A DNA stretch of 64,000 nt from Vreelandella sulfidaeris (GCA_007182875.1 AP019514.1:2728001-2792000); one strand, 5' to 3'; positions 21,804 to 31,809 are shown, counted from the first letter of the stretch. Translations and numbers: made by a program. Notes: generated by a model from the letters alone, not told the origin.

Positions 21804-22106
21804 TTAAAAAACAAGCGGCATACGCGATGTCAGCGGCTCACTGTAGTGCGCATCGCGACCAATCACTTCATCGTGTGGCACGTGCTGAACTAAGTAAGCA
21901 CGATGAATGCCGGCCCGCTTGAGTTCCATATAAGCATCATCCAGCGAGCGAAATAACATCGGCTTAGCGCGTTGCATCAGCATATGACGCTCGCCTTCTA
22001 CATCTTCAAGCTCGACTTGATAAAAGCGACTACCCGAATGGGTGATGACGCGAATTTCAAAGTTGTCGTGACTGGCGACAAACTGTTTAAGATCCTTCAG
22101 TTCCAT
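21804..22106 (-). CDS. DUF6482 family protein
   Basis: Intact 100-residue soluble protein starting MELKDLKQFVASHDNFEIRV, with a central YQVELEDVEGERHMLMQRAK and a helix LDDAYMELKRAGIHRAYLVQ. It has no signal peptide or membrane segment. I recognise the family as DUF6482, common in Halomonas and Pseudomonas, of unknown function. AGGAGTG precedes the ATG. Confidence 0.7.
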   Translation of the reverse strand: MELKDLKQFVASHDNFEIRVITHSGSRFYQVELEDVEGERHMLMQRAKPMLFRSLDDAYMELKRAGIHRAYLVQHVPHDEVIGRDAHYSEPLTSRMPLVF

Positions 22107-22288
22107 GGTTCACTCCTGTTATTCGTATATGCCATTAGGGCCCAGCATGGCTGTACCCGATGACATTTCTGTTGCTTTGTTATTGCAGTGTCGTGACGAC
22201 ACTAAAATATAACCTTCAAGTAGTATTCAACTACTAGGAAAGCAACAGCGCAAGAGAGTTCCTGACCGAAGGGTCAAGAAATTATTTT

Positions 22289-22582
22289 TCACTGGTATTC
22301 AGAGGGATCAATGGCTTTACCAAGCGAATTACGGTCAATCCAATTACCGCCTTTGGTTTCTTTATAGCGGAACACAACCTTGTCTCCTACAGCGACAGGC
22401 AGCTCCCCATCTTCGGTTTGATAGCTATACTTCTCGCCCTCTACCACCAAATGATAGCGATACAGATCCGGCATACCCAACCATTCTTTAAAAGGGCCTT
22501 CTCGCTCTAACGATTCCAATTCACCACGCCCTTCTAACTTAGGAAGACGCTGCCGATTACCGCGCCGAAATCCACCTGCCAT
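22289..22582 (-). CDS. Conserved hypothetical protein, 97 residues
   Basis: I do not recognise a characterised family. The protein opens with a basic segment (MAGGFRRGNRQRLPKLEGRG), continues FKEWLGMPDLYRYHLVVEGE and ends KVVFRYKETKGGNWIDRNSL. The second half looks like a small beta-barrel (alternating hydrophobic strands with VGDKVVFRY). Intact frame and codon use like its neighbours support a real gene. It lies in an isolated position between DUF6482 and dnaB. Confidence 0.6.
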   Translation of the reverse strand: MAGGFRRGNRQRLPKLEGRGELESLEREGPFKEWLGMPDLYRYHLVVEGEKYSYQTEDGELPVAVGDKVVFRYKETKGGNWIDRNSLGKAIDPSEYQ

Positions 22583-22664
22583 TTGCTACTCCCGTTTTTG
22601 TACATCGTGGGTGAGGCATTATACGAGCTTACTCCCCACCCTCAAACGACTCACCACTCGCCTG

Positions 22665-22738
22665 TCATTTAAAACTTAGTCATTAAAAGCTTAGCCACTA
22701 AAAACCTAGCCATTAAAAACCTAGCCATTAAAAACTAG
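22665..22738. repeat. 15-bp degenerate tandem repeat at the dnaB 3' end
   Basis: Five consecutive units of 15, 15, 15, 15 and 14 bp with consensus CCATTAAAAACCTAG, starting at 22665, 22680, 22695, 22710 and 22725. The last unit overlaps the dnaB stop codon (TAA at 22730-22728 on the minus strand). Units differ at two to four positions, so the array is either old or tolerant of change. Confidence 0.85.
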
Positions 22739-24122
22739 TCACCAAAGGCTTCACCGTAACTATCGGGGCCAGATCTTCGAAGCGGGTATATTTGCCGATA
22801 AACGCCATGTGCACCGTGCCAATGGGACCATTACGTTGCTTACCGATAATTAATTCCGCGATACCCTGGTTATCGGGGTTATCTGGATTATAGACCTCAT
22901 CGCGATAAACGAAGGCGATAACGTCTGCGTCCTGCTCGATGGCGCCCGATTCACGTAGATCCGACATCACCGGCCGCTTATTAGGTCGCTGCTCTAACGA
23001 GCGGTTCAACTGTGAAAGTGCCACCACGGGGCAATTAAACTCTTTCGCCAAGCCTTTTAATGAGCGCGAAATCTCAGAAATCTCACCGGTGCGGTTTTCG
23101 CTAAAGCCTGGGATCTGCATCAACTGAAGATAATCGATCATCACTAGCGCAATATTGCCATGTTCACGCACCACACGGCGCAACCTGGAGCGCATCTCGT
23201 TAGGTGACAAGGCCGCGGTATCGTCGATAAACAGCTGCTTGTCTTTGAGCAAGTTGACCGCGGAAGTTAAGCGCGGCCAATCCTCATCTTCCAACTGCCC
23301 TGTGCGCACACGGGTCTGATCAATTCGGCCCAGAGATGAAAGCATCCTAAGCATGAGCGATTCTGCTGGCATCTCCATGGAAAACACCATGACCGGCTTG
23401 TCGCTGGAAATAACCGCATGCTCAACCAGGTTCATGGCGAAGGTTGTTTTACCCATTGAAGGACGCCCGGCGATCACCACCATATCCGACGGCTGTAGCC
23501 CGGTGGTCATTTCGTCCAGGTCACGGAAACCGGTCGAAAGCCCGGTCATTTCGCCCTTGAGGTTGAACAACTCATCAATACGATCGACGGCTTTGGTCAA
23601 TAGATCGCTCATGCCGATAGGGCCGCCGGTTTTAGGGCGTTCCTCGGCAATCTGAAATACTAACCTCTCAGCTTCATTAAGCAGTTCATCCGCAGGACGA
23701 CCTTGGGGAGAAAAAGCACTATCTGCAATTTGATTAGCCGCACGGATCAACTTACGTAGTGTTGCCCGCTCACGAACGATATCGGCGTAGGCACGAATAT
23801 TACTGGCGGAGGGCGTGTTACGCGCAAGCTCAGCCAGAAACGCTAACCCGCCGACTGTATCCAATTGGTCACGTGCTTCCAGTGCTTCGGAAAGTGTCAC
23901 CACGTCTAATGGTTGACCGGCTTCAGCCAGATGGATCATCACATTGAACACTAACCGGTGTTCATAACGATAAAAATCATCAGCAACCAGTCGTTCTGAG
24001 ACGTTATCCCAGGCTTGGTTGTCTAGCATGAGCCCGCCCAATACCGACTGCTCCGCCTCCAGCGAGTGCGGCGGCAGTTTTAGCGCTGCCGTTTCTGTAT
24101 CAGCAGAAGGCTGGTCCTGCAT
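22728..24122 (-). CDS. dnaB: Replicative DNA helicase DnaB
   Basis: Intact 464-residue hexameric helicase that unwinds DNA at the replication fork. The N-terminal primase-contact domain spans about residues 15-120 (PPHSLEAEQSVLGGLMLDNQ). The RecA-like motor starts near residue 185, with Walker A AGRPSMGKTT near residue 222, Walker B LVMIDYLQLM, the LSQLNRSLEQRPNKRPVMSD loop and RESGAIEQDAD. No intein or insertion is present. It follows rplI in the common rpsF-rpsR-rplI-dnaB order but has its own upstream region after the rplI terminator. Confidence 0.97.
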   Translation of the reverse strand: MQDQPSADTETAALKLPPHSLEAEQSVLGGLMLDNQAWDNVSERLVADDFYRYEHRLVFNVMIHLAEAGQPLDVVTLSEALEARDQLDTVGGLAFLAELARNTPSASNIRAYADIVRERATLRKLIRAANQIADSAFSPQGRPADELLNEAERLVFQIAEERPKTGGPIGMSDLLTKAVDRIDELFNLKGEMTGLSTGFRDLDEMTTGLQPSDMVVIAGRPSMGKTTFAMNLVEHAVISSDKPVMVFSMEMPAESLMLRMLSSLGRIDQTRVRTGQLEDEDWPRLTSAVNLLKDKQLFIDDTAALSPNEMRSRLRRVVREHGNIALVMIDYLQLMQIPGFSENRTGEISEISRSLKGLAKEFNCPVVALSQLNRSLEQRPNKRPVMSDLRESGAIEQDADVIAFVYRDEVYNPDNPDNQGIAELIIGKQRNGPIGTVHMAFIGKYTRFEDLAPIVTVKPLVTSF

Positions 24123-24308
24123 AACGAGCTCCTTTAAACATTACAGCGTAGCCATTGAAGAGGAGGTATCTTAGTCGGAGCGAGAGAGTTCCACCACCGA
24201 CATCACCATCAATCTAGACGTTGTCTGAAAACGCCAAACCTTAATAGTCCGGACGGTTTTATGACACTATCCAGCACAAACACCGATAAACACAGGCATC
24301 AGAAATAA

Positions 24309-24338
24309 CAAAAGGCGCGGGGAAACCCGCGCCTTTTG
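24309..24338 (-). terminator. Terminator of the rpsF-rpsR-rplI operon
   Basis: Perfect 13-bp stem CAAAAGGCGCGGG / CCCGCGCCTTTTG with a four-base loop, about 45 bases after the rplI stop and about 185 bases before dnaB. T-rich sequence (GTTATTTC) follows on the minus strand. Confidence 0.85.
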
Positions 24339-24382
24339 AGGCGGTCATGCTAGTGCAGCAAACAACGACGTTACGTCGTCAG

Positions 24383-24830
24383 TTACTCTGCCACTACCAC
24401 AACGCGTACAACCGCATTCACTTCAGCATGCAAGTGAAGGTCGATGTCATATTCGCCAGTCTGACGAATCGGACCATTCGGCATACGCACTTCGCTCTTG
24501 GCAACATCGATGCCGGCAGAGGAAATGGCGTCAGCCAAATCACGCGGACCAATAGAACCGAACAGCTTGCCTTCGTCGCCAGCTTTAGAAACCAAAGACA
24601 GTTCGATGTCATTCAGTTGCTCAGCGCGCGCTTCGGCTTTCTGCCTTACGCTCAGCGGCTTGAGCTTCGAGCTCAGCACGCTGTGCGTCAAATGCTTCGA
24701 TATTATCTTTAGTGGCCGGAACGGCTAAGCCGTAAGGCACTAAATAGTTACGACCATAACCAGGCTTTACAGTGACCTTGTCACCCAGGCCGCCCAGCTT
24801 ACCAATGTTGTCGAGCAGAATGACTTCCAT
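24383..24830 (-). CDS. rplI: 50S ribosomal protein bL9, frameshifted
   Basis: About 149 residues. The N-terminal frame from ATG 24830 reads [20 protein letters not shown] and [14 protein letters not shown]; the C-terminal frame has [20 protein letters not shown] and ends [16 protein letters not shown] single base lost near 24640-24650 in the linker helix breaks the frame. Because the operon is essential, the break supports an error rather than loss of function. RBS GAGG lies at about 24840. Confidence 0.95.
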
Positions 24831-24845
24831 CTCGTAAACCTCTTG

Positions 24846-25701
24846 TCAGTTGCTGCGGGCAAGGCGTGCGCGAACGTTCGCGAATGTATCAATCAGCCCC
24901 AACAGCAGCACAATGAGAATCGTGGGCCAGGTCGTGATCAGGAGCACATAAAATGCTACCAACCACAGCCCGTTCATCCCCTTTAATCCAATAAACCCGT
25001 GCACTAACGCAACGCCAGCTACCAATAGCGGAATCCAGCCAAGCATCGCCAACGCATGAGCGCCTAGCAGCATGCCGATTACCCCAATGAAGACCAACAC
25101 GGCCAGTTCTTTAGGGGTTAAGCGCAGTGCGTGAAACTCTTCGCGAAAGCCACCTGGGTTATACAACCCAGCTTGCCAACTCCGCGCAAGTGCCAAACAC
25201 ACGATGGCTGCTAACAGCACAACAAGCCCGGTAACCCCACCCACCACCAGTGTGGCGATGGTTTGAGTATCGTAGCCTTGATTGGCAAACTCCGTGAGCA
25301 TGCGATCCACTTCTTCTGAACCTTCACGCAACTGCTCAAGCATTAGCTCAGTGCCGCCTGGCGGGCTGAAGATGCCGAGTTGAACCATGGCGGCGGCGAC
25401 CAACGTCCCCACGATCAAGGTTTCACCCCAACGCATCCTCTCGCGCAGAATAACGGCCATCAGCGTTACCAGCAGTATGCTAGCAAGCGGAATCACATCA
25501 CCCTGAGCCCACCACCAACCAGCCGGCAGCGCTGCTGCAATGATGACCGGCAGCGCAGGCACGAACCCTTTGCGTAGAGTCATCAAGGCGGCAATAGCTG
25601 CTCCTAACCAGAACAACCAAGGCACTAGCGTTGCTAGGGCCGCCCTCGCCAGCAGCATAAGGCGTACCACGCATTAGCCATCGGGCTAGGGCCAGCATCA
25701 C
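24846..25701 (-). CDS. DUF2232 (YybS-like) membrane protein, frameshifted near the start
   Basis: About 285-residue polytopic membrane protein with roughly eight hydrophobic segments, for example LATLVPWLFWLGAAIAALMT and TLVVGGVTGLVVLLAAIVCL. The N-terminus lies in another frame (ATG 25701, MMLALARWLMRGTPYAA), joined near 25650. The last part (AFYVLLITTWPTILIVLLLG) resembles YybS/DUF2232. Its place between rpsR and rplI is conserved in related gammaproteobacteria; function unknown. The start is nine bases from the rpsR stop. Confidence 0.8.
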
Positions 25702-25710
25702 GTTAAACGC

Positions 25711-25937
25711 TTACTGGTGGCTATCGGAATAGGGCAGCAGTGCCAGATAGCGTGAACGCTTAATAGCGGTCGCTAGCTGACGCTGATAGCGTGCTTTGGT
25801 GCCGGTAATACGGCTTGGAACGATCTTGCCGGTTTCGGTGATGTAAGCCTTCAGCGTATCCAGATCTTTGTAATCAATCTGCTTGATGCCTTCAGCGGTA
25901 AAGCGGCAAAACTTACGGCGACGGAAAAACGTGCCAT
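25711..25937 (-). CDS. rpsR: 30S ribosomal protein bS18, frameshifted
   Basis: 75-residue protein read from ATG 25937. The observed ACGGAAAAACGTGCC on the plus strand lacks one base: an additional T in the coding run gives [20 protein letters not shown], and the frame then runs through [20 protein letters not shown] to DSHQ at 25711. The observed length is 227 bases instead of 228. GGAG before the ATG fits. This is the clearest case in the window of a one-base homopolymer loss in an essential gene. Confidence 0.95.
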
Positions 25938-25970
25938 GGACTAGCTCCTTAAAACGTGCAGTGAATAAAA

Positions 25971-26348
25971 TCAGGCAGTTTCTTCTTCTTCAGCGCGCGG
26001 TTTTTCTTCGCGACGCGGACGTTTTTCTTCTGCCGGCTTCATCATCGGGGAAGCTTCAGTAACAGCTTCTTTGCAGCGAACAACCAGGCTGCGGATGATG
26101 GCATCGTTGTAACGGAAGATATTCTCGATTTCATCGAGCGTTTCGCCGTTACATTCAACATTCATCAGCACGTAGTGGGCTTTGTGGATCTTGTTGATCG
26201 GGTAAGCCAAGTGACGACGGCCCCAATCTTCTAGACGGTGCACAGTGCCGCTGTTTTCAGTAACGATGCTGGTGTAGCGCTCAACCATCGCCGGCACCTG
26301 CTCGCTTTGATCCGGGTGGACCATAAACACGATTTCGTAATGACGCAT
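25971..26348 (-). CDS. rpsF: 30S ribosomal protein bS6
   Basis: Intact 125-residue protein. I start at ATG 26348 ([20 protein letters not shown]), seven bases after AAGGAG, rather than at the longer in-frame start at 26414. It has [20 protein letters not shown] and an acidic/basic C-terminal tail with repeated EE and RR, as in other gammaproteobacterial S6 proteins that are substrates of RimK-type glutamylation (known for E. coli; not shown here). Confidence 0.96.
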   Translation of the reverse strand: MRHYEIVFMVHPDQSEQVPAMVERYTSIVTENSGTVHRLEDWGRRHLAYPINKIHKAHYVLMNVECNGETLDEIENIFRYNDAIIRSLVVRCKEAVTEASPMMKPAEEKRPRREEKPRAEEEETA

Positions 26349-26535
26349 GGGATCTCCTTGCGAGTTTGACAGCTTCCGTTGTGTGCTACTGCTAAAGGCA
26401 ATAAACGACGACAAGGAAGCAAGGAGTTAACTGAAGTGCTCCGCCACCGCACTAAACGGCTAGGGGCATCAAACAGAACTTTTATTTCATCAACTGTTTA
26501 CAACGACAGTTTCAATTACTAATTCTCACAGCTAA

Positions 26536-26559
26536 CGCCCGCTTGCAGACAAACGGGCG
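26536..26559 (-). terminator. Hairpin after rlmB
   Basis: Ten-pair stem (CGCCCGTTTG / CAAGCGGGCG, one G-T pair) with a TCTG loop, 24 bases after the rlmB stop and before rpsF. There is no clear T-tract, so termination is uncertain. Confidence 0.5.
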
Positions 26560-26582
26560 CGTGTATCTTAGTAGTAAGACGT

Positions 26583-27370
26583 TTAACTTGCAAGCTGGCG
26601 CTGGCGGACTGCCTCAAACAAGCAAATACCGGTGGCCACCGACACGTTTAGACTGGAGACCTCTCCCGCCATCGGTAGTTTGGCTAGGTTATCGCACGCT
26701 TCGCGAGTTAAGCGCCGCATGCCCTTGCCTTCTGCCCCCATGACCAATGCAGTAGGGCCGGTCATATCAATGTCGAACACGCTGGCCTCGGCCTCGCCTG
26801 CCGTGCCCGTTATCCAGACACCCGCATCTTTTAGCTTAGCAAGCGTACGCGCCAGGTTGGTCACTTGATAAACAGGCACTACCTCGGCAGCACCACAAGC
26901 TACTTTACGTACCGTTGCATTGAGCGGGGCCGCTTTATCTTTCGCCACGATCACGCCATGCGCACCGGCAGCATCCGCGCTGCGCAAACAGGCACCGAAG
27001 TTATGCACGTCCGTCACACCATCTAGTATCAGCAACAGCGGTGGCGTTGACGACGGCCAAGCGCGCAGCTTAAGCCAAAGCGACTCCTCGCCCTCAGGGG
27101 GTTAAGGGCGGGCAGAAAGCCACCACCCCTTGGTGGGCAGCGCCCTGGGTTAGCTGATCGAGCAAATCTCGTGGCTGCTCTTTCACACGAGCCCCATTCG
27201 CCTGAGCCTGAGCAACCACCTCTTTTAAGCGATTGCCTGCTCCCTGCTGCACCCACAACTCGCGGGGCGCTTCCCCCTCTGTCTAACAGGCTTTGCAATG
27301 CATGAACGCCATACACCTGATCCAGACCATCAGGGGTCTTGGGACCCCTCCGAGACGACGCCGACTTCAT
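26583..27370 (-). CDS. rlmB: 23S rRNA (guanosine(2251)-2'-O)-methyltransferase RlmB, frameshifted
   Basis: SpoU-family SPOUT methyltransferase of about 265 residues. The substrate-binding N-terminus ([19 protein letters not shown]) is in one frame, followed by several breaks between 27030 and 27290. The catalytic part from about 27035 has motif 1 ([20 protein letters not shown]), motif 2 ([17 protein letters not shown]) and motif 3 ([20 protein letters not shown]). Starts three bases after the rnr stop; the pair is conserved in gammaproteobacteria. Confidence 0.93.
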
Positions 27371-27373
27371 GCT

Positions 27374-29818
27374 CAGCCCTTATTCGGTGATGGTTTGCGT
27401 GGGCCGTTCCGTGTGCGGCGTGGGCCGCGACGCGTAGCGGGCTTCTCACTCTTGGGCGGCTTGTCACCAGAACCTTTGGCATTAGAAGCTTTGGCGCTAG
27501 AAGTCTTGGCCCCCCGGCATTGGCCTTAGCGCCCTCTTCCCCACCGCGGCTCTTTCGTGGCTGGCGACGTGGACGAGGCTTTTCATCCCCCAGACCGAAG
27601 TCAATTTTACGGTCATCCATATCGACACGCGCCACCTGAACAGTAAGGCCATCGCCCAAGCGGTAGGTCGTGCCGGTGCGCTCGCCTTTAAGACGGTGCT
27701 TCTCGGCTTCGTAGTGGTAGTAGTCCGAAGGCAGCGATGTCACATGTACCAAGCCTTCCACGAAGAACTCATCCAGACGAACAAACAGACCAAACTGAGT
27801 GACCGAGGCAATGGTGCCATCGAACGTTTCGCCCAATTTGTCAGACATAAATTCGCATTTCAGCCAGCTTTCTACATCACGCGTAGCTTCATCAGCGCGA
27901 CGTTCAGTCATTGAGCAGTGCTCACCCAGCTCAAGCATCTGTTCGAAGGTATACGGGCACCACTTGCTCGGCGGCTCAACCGGCGCACCCTCGACACGCA
28001 ATACTGTGTTGGTCTGGCGCGGACCACGGATCACCGAGCGGATAGCCCGGTGTACCAGCAGATCGGGATAGCGCCGAATCGGTGAGGTAAAGTGGGCGTA
28101 GGCCTGGTAGGCCAAGCCAAAGTGACCTTCGTTTTGTGGCGAATAGACGGCTTGATTCATCGAGCGCAGCATCACCGTCTGGATAATATCGAAGTCAGGG
28201 CGGTCGGCAATCGTTTCTCGTAGCGCCTGATAATCCTGCGGGGTCGGCATATCGCCGCCGCCAACCGCAAGGCCCAACTCATTCAAGAACAGACGCAACT
28301 TATCAAGCCTTTCCGGCGTCGGCCGCTCATGGATACGGTAAAGTGCAGGCAAATCATGCTTATCCAGGAAGCGTGCGGTCGCCACATTGGCCGCCAGCAT
28401 GCACTCCTCAATTAACTTATGCGCATTGTTACGGCTGCGTGGAACGATTTTTTCAATCTTACGTTCATCATTAAAGATGATCGCCGTTTCAGTGGTATCA
28501 AAATCGATCGCACCACGCTCGGCACGCGCTTCGCGCAATAAGTAGTAAAGCTCTTCTAGGTTTTTTAGCGGCTTAACCAGCTCGCTGTGCTTCTTTGCGT
28601 AGCGCCTCGCCCTCTTCACTCTCCTCGTCGAGAATCGCGGCCACCTTGTTATAGGTCAGGCGAGCGTGGGAATTCATCACGGCTTCGTAGAAGCGGTAGC
28701 GACTAATCGCACCGGTTTGCGAAATATTCATCTCGCACACCATGACTAAGCGATCCACATGGGGATTCAGCGAACAGAGCCCGTTTGACAGCAGCTCCGG
28801 CAGCATGGGCACCACTTGACCCGGGAAGTAAACCGAGTTCCCTCGAGTGCGCGCTTCATCGTCAAGAGGAGTGCCAGGGCGTACATAGTGGGAAACGTCC
28901 GCAATGGCGACCAGTAGTTTCCAACTGCCGGATTTGGTTTTCCAGGCACACACCGCATCGTCGAAGTCTTTGGCGGACTCATCATCAATGGTGACCAGCG
29001 GCACATCGCGCAGGTCAACGCGGTGCTGCTTATCTTCTTCCAGTACTTCGGCGGAAATACCGGCAATTTGGTCGAGGACTTCAGGCGGAAACTCAGCAGG
29101 AATATCGTAGCTGCGAATCGCAATATCAATTTCCATACCCGGGTCCATGCGCTCGCCCAGCACTTCGACAACTTCGCCCACCGGCTGCACACGCGTCGCT
29201 GGCTGCTGAACGATCTTGGCCGAAATCACTTGGCCATCTTTAGCGCCAGCACAGGCACTATGCGGAATAATCACTTCCTGCGTAATGCGCGGGTTTTCCG
29301 GGATCAGAATGCCGAACTCAGGGTATTGCTGCGGTAAACACCAACGATGGTTTGGGTGTTACGTGCAATCACTTCGGCAATCGTCGCCTCATCACGACCA
29401 CGGCGATCACGCCCACTAACCCGAGCCAATACGTGGTCACCATGAAAAACACGCCGCATTTGGCGCGGCGGCAATACCAAGTCTGGCTTTTGCCATCATC
29501 ACGCAAGAGGAAGCCAAATCCATCGCGGTGCCCAAGCACTTTGCCTTTGATCAGATCAAGCTTGTCGATTAACGCATAGGCGCCCCGACGATCACGCAAC
29601 ACTTGCCCATCGCGCTCCATCGCCGCCAAACGGCGCCTGACAGCCTCGATGAGCTCTTCATCTTCCAGCCCCAGCATGCGGCTCATATTTTCATGGGTAA
29701 TTGGCTTGCCGTAAGCCTCTAAGGCAGCAAGCAAATACTCCCGGCTAGGCGCGGGATTACCATATTTATGCGCCTCGCGCTCGGCATGGGGATCATCACT
29801 TAACGTCCAATACTTCAT
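27374..29818 (-). CDS. rnr: Ribonuclease R, frameshifted
   Basis: 3'-5' exoribonuclease, about 815 residues. Order of parts: N-terminal winged-helix region from ATG 29818 (MKYWTLSDDPHAEREAHKYG; REYLLAALEAYGKPITHENM), cold-shock domains (LIKGKVLGHRDGFGFL), RNB catalytic domain with the Asp cluster in DDESAKDFDDAVCAW, then an S1 domain (GETFDGTIASVTQFGLFVRL) and a basic K/R/P-rich tail. Breaks lie near 29455, 29310, 28600 and 27515. Repair of the last gives a tail ending KPSPNKG at 27374. It acts in structured RNA decay and rRNA quality control. Confidence 0.94.
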
Positions 29819-30066
29819 ACGAGCAACATCCTTAATGGCGTCATTTGCGAGAGGCATAAAAAAGCGCATACGCGGTGCGTTGCGGGCGGGAGGTTTCAGT
29901 GTTTGGAAAGCTGAAATGAATAGGGTTTTGTTTAGTCATAGGCGCAGTATAGCGCTGCACGTTCAATCACCCAACCGTCTTAGACATTGTTTATACAATT
30001 TGCTTTATAAAAACCGAGTTCAGGGTCTTGCATTTAAGCATCACCCCGGTATTATACGCGCCAATT

Positions 30067-30153
30067 GCCCAGATGGCGGAATTGGTAGACGCGCTAGCTT
30101 CAGGTGCTAGTGTCCGTATGGACGTGGAGGTTCAAGTCCTCTTCTGGGCACCA
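30067..30153 (+). tRNA. tRNA-Leu(CAG), copy 1
   Basis: 87-base tRNA with CCA encoded. Acceptor arms GCCCAGA / TCTGGGC, D-loop AATTGGTAGA, anticodon stem CTAGC / GCTAG around loop TTCAGGT, so the anticodon is CAG at 30101-30103. The long class II variable arm GTCCGTATGGAC and T-loop TTCAAGT confirm a leucine tRNA. It differs from copies 2 and 3 by a compensating change of the seventh acceptor pair (A-T instead of G-C). Confidence 0.97.
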
Positions 30154-30265
30154 TACTGTTTTATATGATTCCCTCTTTATATAATCAGTGCGGTGCCAAG
30201 CAATTGTAAGAACGTGATTGTAAGAACGTAGTCAATAGCTTTATCGTGGTAAATGGTTTGTGTTC

Positions 30266-30352
30266 GCCCAGGTGGCGGAATTGGTAGACGCGCTAGCTTC
30301 AGGTGCTAGTATCTGTATGGATGTGGAGGTTCAAGTCCTCTCCTGGGCACCA
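30266..30352 (+). tRNA. tRNA-Leu(CAG), copy 2
   Basis: 87-base class II tRNA, same anticodon CAG, acceptor GCCCAGG / CCTGGGC. The variable arm is ATCTGTATGGAT, differing from copies 1 and 3 by paired changes (GTCC/GGAC to ATCT/GGAT) that keep the stem apart from a wobble. CCA is encoded. Confidence 0.97.
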
Positions 30353-30397
30353 TACGAACACAAACGGCAAGTAGCTTATCTTAGCTGTAAATGATGC

Positions 30398-30484
30398 GCC
30401 CAGGTGGCGGAATTGGTAGACGCGCTAGCTTCAGGTGCTAGTGTCCGTATGGACGTGGAGGTTCAAGTCCTCTCCTGGGCACCA
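30398..30484 (+). tRNA. tRNA-Leu(CAG), copy 3
   Basis: 87-base class II tRNA with acceptor GCCCAGG / CCTGGGC and variable arm GTCCGTATGGAC. It is 45 bases after copy 2 and 244 after copy 1, so all three probably come from one precursor. CCA is encoded. Confidence 0.97.
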
Positions 30485-30582
30485 TGGCTCACATGGCCCG
30501 CCCGCATCATTAAGACGGTCTTTCCTTTCAATTGTTTTAAGCCATCCCCTCTTATTCTTTCTGTTTATTGATATCTCCCTAT

Positions 30583-31447
30583 TTATTGAAACCGCCCTGG
30601 GCGTCGCGCCACTTCTTCAAGCGCCCATCCCTGTAAGCGAAGCTCTCCTTCCAACACAGACTCCACCTCCGTCGTTAACGCGGGGAAGAAGTTAAGCCCG
30701 TGCGCGCTTCGATTTCATCGATCGTTACCAAGTAATCATCCAATGGCTCATTACCGCGAACGTCTTGCGGCATAATAAACGCCAGCGCTAATGGCGCTTC
30801 GCTATGCGGCGCTACAATGATCTTATAAAACGCCTCAGGCACTTCGACCAGACCCACCCGATTAAACACGTTATCCATAAAATGTTCTGGAAAGATGGGC
30901 CCTGTTATTACCTGCAGGCGCTCAAAGCGCGGCGCGAAGTGATCCATCACCGACTCCTCTAACCGCTGCCAGAGCTGACGATTTAGATTGGGCCGCTGAG
31001 GAGTCATATTACTCATTAAGAAGGTGTCGACCTGGGCACTACGACCATGCACAGCGGCGATTGCGTAGTTAGGTGCTAAATGGCCTCGGTCGTAGCCACT
31101 GCCCGCGTAGCTGTCAGTGCCTACAGGCCATAGCGTGCGCCAATCGGCTTGAAAATTAGGTCGGGAGCCGATGCTAGAGTCATCCACCGCTTCCACCTGA
31201 TAGCTTACCCACAGCGGGTTTACTCTTACATCAGACCAGCCCACTAAATAGCCATCATTACGCAGCACTCGATGCATCGTGGTGGGGCGGAATTCCCTCC
31301 CCAGGTAGGCACCCCCATCCAGGTGTATGCATCTTTATGTTGACGTTCCTGAAACTCCCAAAGGCCCGTCCCCACCACAACAAACAGCACGGCAATACCA
31401 AAGCGCCGACCTTGCCGACGCCAGCTCGAAAGCGATGTTCCCAACAC
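30583..31447 (-). CDS. DNA/RNA non-specific endonuclease (NUC1 family), frameshifted
   Basis: About 288 residues. The N-terminus has a signal-anchor or signal peptide (RRFGIAVLFVVVGTGLWEF). The catalytic His lies in YDRGHLAPNYAI (DRGH motif), with the Mg-binding Asn in MSNMTPQRPNLNRQLW. Breaks lie near 31275 and near 30690; repairing the second gives a longer C-terminus (FFPALTTEVESVLEGEL) ending at 30583 rather than 30675. It is likely secreted or periplasmic and degrades extracellular or incoming DNA and RNA. It lies tail-on to the tRNA cluster. Confidence 0.85.
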
Positions 31448-31533
31448 TCTTACTCCCTGGCTAGCGCTATCGAGCGCCTATCGTGTTATCCACTCTTATA
31501 ATACTGATTACCGCGGCGGCAAAACGGCTCAAA

Positions 31534-31809
31534 CTACCAACCGAGTGAAAACATCGTTTCTAGGTCATGGCGGGAGTGAACCTGCATAGCATTCAGGGTT
31601 TCGGTATCGCTGATCCCCTCAACCGCGTTTAAGCGCTCAGTCACTAGCTCAGCCAAGCTCTCGAAATCACGGGTGCGAGCAATCGCCACCAAGTCGTAGC
31701 GGCCACAGGTAGAGTAAACTTCGCTAATGCCTTCTACATCGGCTAGGCGCTCGGCCACGGCTTTCACCTGGCCTTTATCGGTATTGATTAAAATGACTGC
31801 GTTTTGCAT
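31534..31809 (-). CDS. Stand-alone Lrp/AsnC ligand-binding (RAM) domain protein
   Basis: Intact 91-residue protein consisting only of the RAM domain: MQNAVILINTDKGQVKAVAE, then VYSTCGRYDLVAIARTRDFE and HSRHDLETMFSLGW. There is no helix-turn-helix and no upstream frame that could supply one. Such stand-alone RAM proteins form decamer-type rings and are thought to sense amino acids or modify Lrp-type regulators; the ligand here is unknown. Confidence 0.85.
   Translation of the reverse strand: MQNAVILINTDKGQVKAVAERLADVEGISEVYSTCGRYDLVAIARTRDFESLAELVTERLNAVEGISDTETLNAMQVHSRHDLETMFSLGW

Noticed and set aside
22600-22606. Single TGTACA-like hexamers near 22600, 20011 and 31950 as further light operators.
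   Set aside because: A six-base motif is expected about 15 times in 64 kb, and these lack the 11-bp partner.
22665-22738. The tandem repeats considered as CRISPR arrays.
   Set aside because: Units abut without spacers, are 10-20 bp long and degenerate, and no cas genes are present.
25711-25937. Programmed frameshifting in rpsR and other genes.
   Set aside because: The breaks are everywhere, lack slippery-site plus structure arrangements, and differ in direction; random one-base errors explain them better.
30067-31447. tRNA-Leu cluster plus endonuclease as the edge of an integrated element.
   Set aside because: No integrase, no truncated tRNA copy as an attachment repeat, and normal chromosomal genes on both sides.
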